Shown: positions 25,158 to 36,726, numbered from the stretch's first letter. The stretch is DNA of 64,000 bases from Trochalopteron elliotii (GCA_024734555.1 JANPWX010000153.1:627555-691554), one strand, 5' to 3'. Translations and numbers: made by a program. Notes: generated from the sequence alone by a model not told the origin.

Positions 25158-27337
25158 TTGGTCCTCTGCACCTGTTGATGAAATCCTTGTCCATGGTGTT
25201 GCACATTTGAGGTAAAAACCCCTATAAATATAAACTAAGGCTGTTGTTTAATCTTTCATGTGGTGTTTGATAAGACAAAACAATGACAAAAATGTCTTTC
25301 AGTGACAAACCTTTTCAAGGCCAGTTTGTCCAATAAAATTAATTTATCTTCCACTTTTTATACATCTGAAAGTAAAGAGCAAACAATGACAACGGGTTTG
25401 TGTTTGGAAAGGGCACATCACCAGCACATTCATTATTTTTTCAGGAATTTTCCCTGACCTGCAGGCAGGGGGAAGTCTGGGAAGCACAAGAGCATCCTGC
25501 AAGCAATGAAGGGGACCTGAGCAAGGGCTGCAGGACAGGGACGTGCTGAGCTCTGCAAAGAAATGACTCCAAGATCCCCAAGTTGTGATCACCCACCTCA
25601 TCTGTCTTTGCCTCTGCTACGAGCAAACAAATTGTTCTTCACAGAGCTCCAGCTTCACCCTTAACCCCCTGAAGGATCACAGAAGAAATATGCCACTGGT
25701 AGCCAGGAGAACTCCCAGAGGTTTATCTGGAGGAGGTTCAGCTTTTTATTTTACCTCTCTGAAATATAGACCAAATATGAGCCCTCGCCTCATACAAATC
25801 TTCTACAAATCTCCCTTAGTTCCGAGCCTTTAGGAAAAAAAAAACCCTGAAAATTTAATACAATAAATCTCCAGGGAGAAAGGGGAGGTGGAATGGCCCA
25901 AAACCAACAGAGAAAGGTAATTCCAGGCCACAATTCCAGACCTGTGTCCATCCACAAGGATTTGCCTACATGGAGAAGGAGCAGACAGGGTGGGCTAATC
26001 AGCCTCACCCTATAAAATAAATAAAATAAACCCCACATTGGCCTGGACATGAGACAACCTCCATCTCCCATCGCAAAGAATAGAAATAAACTGCAATAAT
26101 ATTTCTATTAAAAAAAAATAAAATATGAAAGCCCTTGAGCCATTCCTCCCCTTGTGAGCAATCAGGATGTTTTTCTCTTTCATGCTTTGCTTTTCTTACT
26201 TCTGTGCCAAGAATTTGCATTTTCTCATCTGCCTAATTCCAGCTACGCTTTTTGTTGTTGTTGTTGTTGTTATTTTAATATAAAATCTCTGTGGTTGGTG
26301 AAGGAGGCAGAGAGAGAAGATGCACTTCAACTCCTCACGTGTTTTTAGCATCCTTGTGGTGGAATTGGCCCCTCAGAGGATCGACTTCTGACCTGCTCTA
26401 AGTTCCTCTTCACAGAGATACATTAAAAAAAAAAAGCCAAAAATCCTCATTTTATAGCATCTCCTTTAATCCAAATTTTATTTAATTTTCTTGTTTAACA
26501 ACAATGGCCCTCACTTCCACCCACCACCCACCACTCACCCTCAGCAGGGAAACCCCTCCTTCATTTTTGCACAAACTCCCATTCAATCAAGCCATAAAAG
26601 GTGTTTTTAAACCCCAGAATTTTTGGACATCTCCTTTTTCACACTGAGGTTAAATCCCCGCAGCACAGGGACACTGGAGGAGCTTGTCCCTGTCCTCACC
26701 TACATCCCATTAAAAAAAAAAAAAATTAAAAATAAAAATAAAATAGTGTTTTTTCCCAAATTGAGAGCAATGCAGGTGGAGGGAAAGGTGTCTCCTGCAA
26801 GTCAGTAACTACCCCATAATCCTGAGGCATCCTTTATCCCAGAAAATTGATGTAATAGATGTAAAGGATTCACATGAGACAAATATACAGAAAAACCATG
26901 TCCAAACAAGGGCTACAATTGTGCATTTCCCATTATCTTCCCCTTTATTCATGTCTGAAAACACTGCCCAAAAATCAACTGTAGGTGTTTCATAAACTCC
27001 CAGTTCTCCTCTTGCTTTGTTGGATCCATCTCACTCCTGCCAATATCCCACTTGCAGCTCCATCTCATCCAGGCACAGCCACTCATTCCCCTGGAAAAAA
27101 AAACATTTTTGGGATGTGAAAACAGACTGTGATTTTTCAGCAATCTGATATTCAGTGTTTTCCTAGCACTAAATGGAGTTCTTTTACATAGGAGCAGCCA
27201 CTGTTCCACCATTCACTGATAAATGACATCAAATTAACAGTAATCAAATCAGGGCTTCAGCTGGTACCAAATTGTGGATTAAAAATCAATTCTGGACTTC
27301 ACTGAGCAAAGGAAAGGTAGAAAATAAGGTGAAAAAA
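25158..27337. other. Unique non-coding sequence
   Basis: No gene or transposon recognised. It includes a (GTT)6 microsatellite at 26252-26273, and A-rich stretches near 26110, 26425 and 26710-26745. Confidence 0.55.
26252..26273. repeat. (GTT)n microsatellite
   Basis: Six consecutive GTT units followed by ATTTT. Short simple repeat. Confidence 0.9.
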
Positions 27338-27433
27338 GGTTGGATGGGGCTTGGAGCAAGCATGGAAGGTGTCCCTGCCCATGGAATGAGGTTGGCTTTA
27401 AGGTCCCTTCCCTCCCAAACTTTCATCATTCTA
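27338..27433 (+). mobile_element. CR1 LINE 3' tail (short)
   Basis: 'ggttggatggggcttggagc', then 'catggaaggtgtccctgcc', then 'ggctttaaggtcccttccc' and a decayed 'tcatcattcta' end. Under 100 bp, with an internal deletion after 'gagcaagc'. Confidence 0.88.
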
Positions 27434-29245
27434 ATATGAGCCCAACCTGACACCACTCCCTGGTTTTGGCAGCTTTGCTTTCCCAAATATGAATTTTTCA
27501 GCATCCCCACCCCCCATCCAGAGGTTGTAACAGCTCCTAGGGAAATCCAGGCAGTAAGAAGATGTTTTTTCAAAACTCTTCTGCTCCCTGTTATAGTTTT
27601 GATGTTGTAGGGGAAAAAAAAGGGAAATTGAGAGAAAAAAAACCCCTTTCTTTGCCTCACAATACAAACCAAGGATTTGGTGCCTCTGCCAAAGAGTTTG
27701 GGGAAAGGATGTTTTTGTCACTGCCCCATAACTCCTGCTGGCTGCTCCCCCTGATTTGGGGATATCTTTAGCAAGCCTTTACATGGATTAACTTCCATAA
27801 CCCACCTCAACCTGGATGCTGCCACTTCCCAGGACAAACTCTGCTCTGATCTGTCACACGACCACTTCAGCTGATTTTTTCCCTGTGTATTGAGGAATTG
27901 AAATTGCCCAGAGCTGGGTAAAGCAAGGCCATCAGCAAATCACTGCTAGGAAGCTTCCAAAAGGATTTTAAATCCTTAAAACACAGCTCAAAATAACACA
28001 AAAATTAATTGTAGCCTTCCCATGCAAGAAATAAGGAATCTGTGTGTGCTTTCCTATATCCACGAAGGGAAATCCTTGGATTGCACTGCCCTGGTGCCAT
28101 TCCTTCCCAGGGCAGGGTTTATTCCCTTCCACCAGCAGGAACAAGGAGCATTTTCTATCCTATTCCAAACCTGTCTGTCTTCTCCAAATCTTCCCAGTAT
28201 CATATTTACACCAATTGCAGGAGGTAGAGACAGAAGACCTGAATTTGGGAGGTGTTTTCAAAAATGCAAGGCAAGATTTTCATAATAAAGTGCCCAAAAT
28301 GAAGTCTTCCACAGGATAAATTTTGAAAAAAATTCATATTTCTCTTTAACGTGTCCAGGAGCTTCAAAAATGGCATTTTTCCCACTTAGAAAGGAGGCAA
28401 ATAGGTAAATAAAAAGCTTAAACAGCACAAAACAAAAATCAGTGGAGTTTTTTTGATTGTTCTCCTTTAATTTCTGAAGCCAGTGCAGTTGTGTTTGCAC
28501 CCACCAGCTCTGAACTGGGCTCAGGAAGATTCCATGTGGGGAGCAGTTATCCCTCCAAAGGTCCCCTGCTGATGGCTGTGAGCAGAACTGAGGGGGAAAA
28601 AAAAACTGGCAAGAAAGATATTTGCAAATATTTTAATAGTTGCCAATTTTCCTGATGCTATAAAGAGTGTGGCTGGGGCTGGAGATTTTCTTCAAGCCTC
28701 AGCTTTCACAGGCAGTGATTAAATGAGAATCAGAGTCTCCCTTCAGATAAGCAAGAAAATCACAAGTCCCCAAAGTTGCAAAAATTCTTGCAAATGTGTT
28801 CCAGTGACAACAGAGACTCAGAAATAAAAGGCCAACCTTAAAATAAATAAATAAACAAACAACCTCTCCCCGCCCAACCTCATTTTTTGTTATTAAGTAA
28901 AATTATTTTTTTGAAGTTGTAGTTGGCAGCTTTTCCACTTCATTTTTTTTTAAGAGAATTTTTGGGTTTGCTTGCAGCCTGAATGTAAGAACATTTAAAA
29001 AAAATTAATAATTATTGGGCCAGAGAGAGTTTCTCAGTGAAGAAGCTTTTCCACAAGAGCCAGAAGTAAGGGATTTACATCCCTTGATTTCCTGTATACA
29101 AGGTTTGTCTTGGGACTTCCACCGTCGGTGGGGAGAGGGATTTCTCCAGAGGGAGAACCATGGTACCATTGGAAGGAGAAGCCTCTGCCTAAAGCTGCTC
29201 CTTTTCTTCTCCCTGCTGAGTGCAGGAGAAGCTGAAATCCTGTCT
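27434..29245. other. Unique non-coding sequence
   Basis: No gene or transposon recognised. Several A-rich and T-rich patches, including AAAT/AAAC units near 28843-28860. Short frames in overlapping phases have no domain. Confidence 0.55.
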
Positions 29246-29521
29246 CCAAATCCCAGCTGCAGGGCTGTGCCTCAGCATCACCTGGCACAAAGCACGAGGA
29301 TCAAATTGTCCAAGCTGGGACTGAAAAGTCACAGCTAAAATAATCAAAGGCACCGGCAGTGACCACCAAGCTGGGATAGAGATGCACAAATAAATTTAAA
29401 AAATCAATAGGGAGAAAGAACCCGTAAATTAATTTTTCAGGCAATTTCTATAGTGTACATAGAACTGTGCATAGCTGGGACAACTGACAAAATTTAAATC
29501 GTCTTCCCCCTTTTTTATTCC
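29246..29521. repeat. Tandem duplication, unit 1 (period about 276 bp)
   Basis: Begins 'ccaaatcccagctgc' and realigns with the same phrase at 29522. Shared landmarks are 'gtgcctcagcatc', 'tggcacaaagca', 'taatcaaaggcac', 'ggcagtgaccaccaag', 'ttcaggcaatttc' and 'gtgcatagctgggacaact'. By eye roughly 80-85% identical, with mostly transitions and a few short indels, for example an extra 'tacatagaactgt' in this unit. It resembles no transposon I know. Confidence 0.9.
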
Positions 29522-29792
29522 CCAAATCCCAGCTGCAAGGACCGTGCCTCAGCATCGTCTGGCACAAAGCATGAGGATCAGATTGTCCAAACAGGGATTG
29601 AAAAGTCGCAGTTTAAATAATCAAAGGCACAGGCAGTGACCACCAAGTTGGGATGGAAATGCACAATTAAACTGTAATAATTTAGGGGAGAAAAAAACCC
29701 CTAAATTCATTCTTCAGGCAATTTCCATTGTGCATAGCTGGGACAACTCCAGTGACAGATTTAAATGTCTTCTCCTTTTTTTTTTTTTTTTT
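29522..29792. repeat. Tandem duplication, unit 2
   Basis: Second copy of the block at 29246-29521, in direct orientation and immediately adjacent. It ends in a longer T-run (29777-29793) where unit 1 has 'cccccttttttattcccc'. The divergence implies the duplication is old or has been partly homogenised. Confidence 0.9.
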
Positions 29793-30675
29793 CCCTATAA
29801 TCTCATCTTTATCAGCTCAAAAAAATCCAAAGATGATAGGAAATTTCAAGACCCTGGTGACAGGAGCGCTCGGAGCGAGCCCTGCCAGCCCATCCCTGGC
29901 ACAGGGGGGTGGGATGGGCTGCGGGAATGTCGGGGGAGATGCCTGGAAGTCATCGCTCCTGGCTCACCTCCAGTCAGCCACTAAAGAATCAGTCCCAGTA
30001 AAGTTCACGCCATGAGCACCGAGATGTGAAGTGCAGGGGGGGAAAGCACGGGAAATGTTACATCTGCAGGGAAGGAGTTTAATAAATGTTTAAGGAAACG
30101 GTTGCTTTCAAGACCCGGCTCTTCTCCATAAAATTAAGATATTGCTCGGATTGTGCCGTGGAGTTTGTCGAATCCCAAACTCAGTTGTCTCAATGAATTT
30201 GTGGGGTCCGGGGTGATCCTCGCGTGTTTACCCAGCCCGAGTCGGAGCCTTGTGAGTTCCTCGAATCCTTTCCAACCCTCTCCCTGCTCCTCGGCAGCAA
30301 ACACAGAAAAACGTCTTTAGCAAGTGCCTTCATTTCCAGCTCAATTGACGCTGATGACCCCATTCAAAATGCAAATGAAAGAGTCTTTCTGGAGCCGCCT
30401 TTTGCAGCTTTTCCCTCTTCCAGATGCATTTGTGTTGGGCTCCTCATTGTTTGGCACAGTGGGGCATTTATGGGAACGCTAAAAGCACGGTCTGAACCCA
30501 GGAGAGCGCGTTGGGACCACCTGTGTGTCCCCAAGTGTGCCCAGAGCTGTCACACGGAGCCAGGGCTGTGCCATCCTGCCGCTCGTTTGTTAATTTTTCA
30601 GCCGGAGAGGGGCTTAGGAACAGCAGAATTCATCTAAAACTGCTGAAATACTCATCCAAAACAAGCTAGACGGGG
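29793..30675. other. Unique sequence, CpG-enriched
   Basis: No transposon recognised. CpGs are visibly more frequent at about 29866-29935 and 30095-30620 than in flanking DNA. An octamer ATGCAAAT lies at 30369-30376 and a SOX-type CATTGTTT at 30445-30452. The plus frame at 30224-30637 (137 codons) has no recognisable domain. This is a candidate regulatory block. Confidence 0.4.
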
Positions 30676-30755
30676 ACGGTGAGAGGTGTCCCGGCCCATG
30701 GCACGGGGTTATGATGAATTTTAAAGTCCCTTCCAACCCAAACCAGTCTGGGACT
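30676..30755 (+). mobile_element. CR1 LINE 3' tail (short)
   Basis: 'gagaggtgtcccggcccatg' and 'taaagtcccttccaacccaa' then 'accagtctgggactc'. This is the terminal ~80 bp of a CR1, lying just upstream of a second CR1 that starts near 30768. Confidence 0.88.
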
Positions 30756-30767
30756 CATTAATTCGTG

Positions 30768-31840
30768 ACGAAGGACCCTGAGGGGCTGAAGCGTGTCCAG
30801 GTGTGATAGATATGATTATAAATTCGTGCAATTAAACTTAGAAGTTATAGTAAATGTAGTAGATCATAGAGTGTATATTTTTGTAACCCTGTAAATGTAA
30901 GAATAATCCTGATTCCCGGAATGGGGCAGGCGTTTTCCAAATACCGGGACATGCTTTGTGGACTGTAAATGTACAAGTTAACACCTTGATTTACACCAGA
31001 AAGGAGGGTGGCTTGCCAGGATGTATCTCCTTGAGCTAACCAGATCTTGGGCACCTGGACCATCAACCCATCGACACCAATTTCGAGGATGGATCCTGAA
31101 TTTGAAGACATCATCATCCCAAAAGAGGATTCCCGGAAAATCCTTTCAGACGTGGTCCAGTACCGGGAAATCTGTTCAGGATTCATCACCAAGTGAAAAG
31201 ACTGGGTTTGAATTTGAAAACACAATACCTCTGCTGCCGGGAGGCACAAAATACAGTATAAGAACCCGGACTCAACCACCAGAAAATCGTGGAACAGTGT
31301 GAGATAGCAGCCCTGCTGTCGGTCGGCTGTTTCACCCGACATTCGAATGTTGTTTTCCGTGGCTGTCCCAGACAGATTTTAAAATTGGAAAAATAAAACT
31401 TATTCTTTTATCCGATTGGCTAGTTAATCATTTATAACACAGGGAAGGGAATGGGGTTGGGAAGGGGCTGGAGAATTCCTGAGGGAGCTGGGGAAGGGGC
31501 TGAGCCTGGAGAAAAGGAGGCTCAGGGGGGACCTTGTGGCTCTGCACAAGTCCCTGCCAGGAGGGGACAGCCGGGGGGGTCGGGCTCTGCCCCCAGGGAA
31601 CAGGGACAGGAGGAGAGGGAACGGCCTCAGGCTGGGCCAGGGGAGGCTCAGGGTGGATTTTTGGGAAAATTCCTTCATGGAAAGGTTTGTCCAGCCCTAG
31701 CACAGCTGCCTAGGGAGGTGTGGAGTCCTCATCCCTGTAGGGATTTAAAATCCACGTGGATGTGGCACTTGGGGACATGGGGCAGTGGTGAGGAATGGAT
31801 GGACTAAATTTGAGAGAGCTTTTCCAACCTCAGTGATTCA
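30768..31840 (+). mobile_element. CR1 LINE fragment interrupted by an LTR insertion
   Basis: One CR1 split in two. The left part (30768 to about 30801) reads 'aaggaccctgaggggctgaa' and 'gcgtgtccagg'. The right part (31440-31840) resumes with 'cagggaagggaatggggttg', then 'aattcctgagggagctgggg', 'gagcctggagaaaaggaggc' and 'gggacaggaggagagggaac', and ends 'ttccaacctcagtgattca'. Removing 30802-31443 restores a continuous CR1 reading '…gtccagggaaggg…'. This is the GC-rich CR1 type common in songbirds. The antisense frames across 31424-31703 are artefacts. Confidence 0.9.
30802..31439 (+). mobile_element. Solo LTR (638 bp), ERV class I-like by 4-bp TSD
   Basis: Starts TGTGATAGAT and ends TTTATAACA, so it has TG…CA termini. 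It is flanked by a perfect 4-bp target duplication, cagg (30798-30801 and 31440-31443). A TATA-like TATAAG is at 31257-31262 and AATAAA at 31392-31397, in the correct order for U3-R-U5 on the plus strand. A 4-bp duplication is typical of gammaretrovirus-related (class I) elements, whereas ERVL usually gives 5 bp and ERVK 5-6 bp. No internal region, primer-binding site or second LTR is present, so this is a recombination-derived solo LTR. The only long frame is antisense and meaningless. Confidence 0.9.
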
Positions 31841-34397
31841 GGCATCCTGTCTTCTAAATCAAGAAGTGCCACTATGCCAAGCTATGAAAGTGAGACAGAT
31901 TTAATTCCTGAATTCACTAAACCAATAAAAATCAGAGGATCTCCATCAATAGATTTTGCCTAAAAGGTACAAGCAGTGTATGCAACAGCTTCAGAGCTGT
32001 GTCTGGATTACACATCCCTGCACCAAGTCCTTGTCCACTCTGATTTTATGGGTACATCTTTGAGGATTTTAGGGCTTCATGAGTTCCCCAGTTAGTAAAA
32101 GTTGCTTGAAAGACCTTTGACTTCTGCAAGAAAAATAAAGCAATACTTGGAGAAGTTGTGTCTGACACACACAACACAAAACTGCCAGCAGCCCAGGAAT
32201 GTGCAATCAGCAATTAGGACTATTTAATACTCCCAGATAGAAAGGAGAAAAAAAACCCCACACATGGAAAAGTGAGATTTATCAGGCAGTTAATTGCCAA
32301 GCATTTTAATTTAAGAGTTAGGAAAATGTAATTCTAATTATTACCGAATTATGCAGTCATACATTTTCATACTCATGTAATATAGGACCCTCGGAATGAC
32401 ATGACACATTTTAATTAAAACACAATTACTTATTGATGATTAGATCTGTTCAAACAGTGCCTCCCTTCCAGCACCTTTCCCTGTGTTCCTCACCGGTGAA
32501 TGGCACATCAGAAATAGGAAGAGCTCAGGTGTGATGTAGCAATTTTTTTAAGAGGTGTTAATTATTTTTCTTTATAAGTTTATTTTTTAAAGCTGTCTCT
32601 ATGTATCTCTGGAATGACATAAATAATACAGATTTCTCCTTTAGTTAGGGTATAATTTGTGATTTTTTTTCTCTCTTTGCCAAAAAAAATTCACCCAGTC
32701 TTTCATTTGTTCGTCACACTGAACACATGAACCATCAGAAACTTTCCAAATCTTCCATTATTCTTTTCCAAATTAAATTTTCTGTTCACCAACAGCTACT
32801 AAAACAAGTTAAGCTTTAGCAGGGGGAAGTATTGAACCAAAATAAAAGAGCCAGGTGGGTTCTGAAAAGACATTTACCCATAGGAATGTACACAAACCAC
32901 ACCTTGGTCATCTTTCTTAGGGAATTTTTCCCTCTCTCCAGCCAGAAACCTATTTTAGATTTTCTTCATGAGCACATAGACCTTCAGATTTACCAGCAAA
33001 ACTAACTGAAACAATTTTTTAAATATGTCCAAACCAACATAACTTGTTTTTTTAGCTATAAACAGGAAAAAAGGAGGAGGCATCAGAATTTTAATCTAAT
33101 TTTTCCCACTTAGTGTGTTATGGAGCACTTAAAATAGCTTCAAGACTGAAGAATAAATAAAAAACTTACAGCCAGATGACTCAAAATCCAACACACAAGT
33201 GCAGGAGACCAAGGAAGTAAAAATTTAACCTTAGTCGTCTCCTGTTTCGTGTCCTTAGTCGCGTCCTGTAAAGCCACAACACAAATGTTAATTTTTGGTG
33301 GAAATCCCACACTCTTTCCCACTGAAATTCTCTGTTTTAGTTGTCAGCCAATGAAAGGAGCAAGAGAAACAGCAAATATTTCCTTCCTTACCTCTGGCAT
33401 TGAGGATTGTCCCTGACAACAACAGCACTTCACACCCCATACTTGGGGGTGTTCTCCCCTATTCAAGGGGTTGTTGCCACTAATTAAGGCAGATTCTACT
33501 TCTCACTCCTAATTAATTAAAGTAACGAGCAGATTCTACCCCTCTGTTTAAAGAGTTGTGCATTGGTTAGACTTTCCAGCAGTTTAAAATCTTGATTTTT
33601 TTTTTTTTTTTTTTTTCTTTGTTTCGTTGGTTTTTAAGAGGGTGACATGTTGGCCTGGCATGTTCGATATGTTACCAGCTTTCCCATCACGTCACCTGCA
33701 AGAATTTCTGGTTTCTGTAATAAAAATGCCAAAGAATAATCCACCTGAGGTTAAATGTATTTATTTATTAATTTATGCTTTGGAAACTCACACTGGAATT
33801 TCATCCCACGCTTCACTATTTTTTGCATAATGAGATTTTTTATTCCTTATATCATTTGTTTGCTTGTTTGTTTACACATATTCCTTTTTTACCTGGTCAT
33901 TTGCCAGATGTTTGGGTGTCCAATCCCTGGAAAAACCACCCAATAAAACCCTCCCAGCTCCTCCGTTCCTTCAGGAGTGGGAGTGATTTAACCTTCATCA
34001 TAAATTCGAGGTTTAGTCTGTAGGGAAAACATTTATGGAACCACAGAGCTATTCTGGGCTAAATGACAGAACTGAACTTCCCAGTGACTCAGAATCTCAG
34101 CCAAACTTGTCCTAATTACGGAAGAGATAATTGTAATTTCTTGGGAGATGACAGCTGTGTTATAACACCAGAAATGCAACTTGCTGCCACGGCTGCAAAT
34201 AATCCTGCTCCTGCTCTTCCAGAGAAAACTTGGGGAGCCACAAAACAGGTGTGCAAGGGGAACACAGGCACGTTCCAGTGGGGTTTTTCTCCAGGGTGAT
34301 CACGAATCCATCGTGATCAGCAGCAAAACAAGCACAGGGAGAACAAACAGCCTGGAAGTCTCTAAAGGCAGCAAGGAGAAAGGGAGCATTTTCCAGG
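31841..34397. other. Unique AT-rich non-coding sequence
   Basis: No gene or transposon recognised. Very AT-rich around 32200-33160. A small direct repeat carrying TAATTAA words at 33480-33540 and a long T-tract at 33597-33616 are described separately. Confidence 0.55.
33597..33616. repeat. Poly-T tract
   Basis: About 20 consecutive T residues, followed by 'cttt'. Simple repeat, with no retrocopy evident on either side. Confidence 0.93.
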
Positions 34398-35268
34398 GGG
34401 ATTTTGGCAAGAGGGAGGATGATATAAACCTGGGAGGAGCTGTTGACTCCTTCGAGGGAAGGGAGGTCCTGCAGAGAGACCTCCACAAATTAAAGGGACG
34501 AAAAATGGCCAACCACATGAAGTTCAACAAGGAAAAGTGCTGGATTCTGTACCCAGGCTGGGACACTCGTGATTTATGGACAGACTGGGGAATGAGGGGT
34601 TGGAAAGCAGTGCCAGGGAAAGGGATCTGGGGGTCCTGGCTGAAGGAAAGTTGGATGTGAGTCAGCAGTGCCCTGGAGCCAGGGGGGACATCCCTGTCCT
34701 GGGGGGGTCAGGCCCAGCAGCTCCAGCCAGGCCAGAGAGAGGATTGTGCTGCTCTGCTCTGGGCTGGGGCAGCCTCACCTCGAGTTCTGGGGTGGTTTGG
34801 GGTGCCACAATATAAAAAAGGCATTAAACTGTTAGAGAGTGTCCAATGGAGGCACAAGGATGGGGAAGGGCCTTGAGGAGAAGCCGTGTGAGGAGCGGCT
34901 GAGGGCACCTGGAGTGTTCAGCTGGAGGAGACTGAGGGCAGAGCTCCTTGCAGTTACAATTTCTCCTGAGGGGAAGAGGAGGGGAAAACCCCAATCTCTG
35001 CTCTCTGGTGAGCCAGGAATGGCTGGAGCTGTGTCAGGGCAGGTTTAGGTTGGATTTCAGGGAAAGGATCCTCCCCCAGAGGGTGCTGGGCACTGCCCAG
35101 GCTCCCCAGGGAATGGGCACAGCCCTGAGGCTGCCAGAGCTCCAGGAGAGTTTGGACAAAGCTCCCAGGGATGGCCAGGGTGGGATTGTTGGGGTGTCTG
35201 TGCAGGGACAGGAGCTGCACAGGATGATCCTTGTGAGTTCCTTCCCACTCAGGATATTTTGTGATTTC
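34398..35268 (+). mobile_element. CR1 LINE, longest copy, with RT-ORF remnant
   Basis: About 870 bp of CR1 covering the C-terminal part of ORF2 and the 3' UTR. Recognisable protein pieces are LGGAVD…EGREVLQRDL…KFNKEKC (plus frame open 34181-34660), then DRLGNE…ERDLGVL…QQCPG (frame open from 34576), then GLEEKPCEERLR (frame open from 34839). These lie in three successive reading frames, so at least two frameshifts have killed the copy. The 3' part reads 'ggttggatttcagggaaagg', 'ctgggcactgcccaggctcc' and 'cagggatggccagggtggga', and ends 'aggatattttgtgatttc'. This is a different subfamily from the 286-550 type. Confidence 0.93.
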
Positions 35269-36616
35269 TTGATCTTCAGGCTGGTGCCAAGGACTTGGAC
35301 ACAATGAGATGTCACAATCCAGCAAGTGCCACCAGCCCCCTGCAGCATTTCCTGGCTGGGATCCTTAGCAGCAGCACATGGACATGGGGTGGGACATTTT
35401 TTGCCTGTAGGTGTTAATTTTAAACTTCTCTCCCTAATCTCATATCCAGAGGGTAGGCAGGTGGAATTTAGGAGAAGAGGGGAAGAGAATAAACAGAACG
35501 TGGAGAAGGGGAGAGGGAAGCTTATGGAATATATTCATTTTTGTGATTCACAAAGGGGCAGTGAGAGCTGTACCCCAGCTGATTTCACCAGTGCAACAAT
35601 GCTTTATAGAAATGGTTTTGCATTCTCCATGTGCAGAGAGCACCAAGGGATGATGTGTTTGCAGGGATTGCATTTCTTAAAGGAAGACAAAACCAATCAG
35701 CGATTAATATATAAAAGCCTGACACTCGATGTAGGGATAAAAAAGAAATTACAGCTCCCACTATGCAAAACCTGTGGGGAAGCTCTTCAGTCTTCCCAGC
35801 GTGAACAGGCTGGTGTTGAATATTCCCTAAAATCTGGTTATACATGTTTATTTCCAGCTTCTCTGAAAATGATGATGCAGGACATGCTCTTTCCCTGGTT
35901 TCTTTAGTTTCAGTGTCTCTTCAGGCACTGATGCAGAATTTTTCCCCTTTATTTAAAGAGCTGAATGGGTTGGTTGTGATCTGCAAGATTCCCCTGTATG
36001 AATTCCAGCTCTCAGCCATTTTCGGGAGGAAAGCCTTCCTATCAGAATATTTCCTAGTTTTCAGGAAATGAATCCAGTGCACCTGGAAAGAAATGGTCAC
36101 ACAAGCATCCTTGGAGAGCTGTGCTTGGTGGGAACATGTGCAAACCCACTTTAGCTAACTGGAAATTTGATTTTAATTGATTTAGATTTCATGTGTGAGA
36201 GAAGTGAGATGACTGAAAAAAGGACTTTTGGATGCCTGAGGAGAAAAACAATCGGGATAATTTGGATATGACATCACAGTTGTCTGGAAGGGATGTGATG
36301 TCATATTTTGTCTCCATTACACCATATCCTGGAGTGGGAGGGGTCAACAACAGCAGTGGAATTGGCTCCAAACCTCAGGAATTTTCACCTAAACCATGTG
36401 GATTCAATATTCAATACAGGCATGGAGAGGGGAGAAAGCAGAGGTGATTATAATAGTTAAAATTAAAACAATTCAAAAGCAAAATGTACTGATTACTGAC
36501 TAGGTTTGATTGAAATGAGAAATATGTCCAAATAACCCCCCATCCTGTCTCTCCATGGGATGGGGAATGGGAACACCATTCCCAGTTGATGGATAACTCT
36601 TGGGAATGTTTCACCT
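35269..36616. other. Unique sequence with an unexplained 193-codon frame
   Basis: No transposon recognised. The longest non-repeat frame of the window lies here (plus, 35326-35907), but it starts straight after CR1, shows no signal peptide, domain or codon bias that I can see, and has no obvious splice or promoter context. I regard it as chance. Confidence 0.5.
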
Positions 36617-36726
36617 GAGGGCTTGGAGCAACTTGGTCTGGTGGAAGATGCCTGTGCTCGTGGCTGGGGAGCTGGAACAAGATGGTCCTTGAGGCCCCTT
36701 CCAAAAATTGGCAATTTTCAGATTTT
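36617..36726 (+). mobile_element. CR1 LINE 3' tail
   Basis: 'gagggcttggagcaacttgg', 'tctggtggaagatgcctgtg', then 'ccttgaggccccttcc' and a decayed 'gatttttc' end. About 110 bp, diverged. Confidence 0.85.

Noticed and set aside
30845..31342. 165-codon minus-strand frame
   Set aside because: It lies antisense within the solo LTR and has no viral or host domain.
35326..35907. 193-codon plus-strand frame as a possible gene or exon
   Set aside because: No recognisable domain, no promoter or splice context and an average-looking composition. A frame this long is plausible by chance in 64 kb of six-frame sequence.
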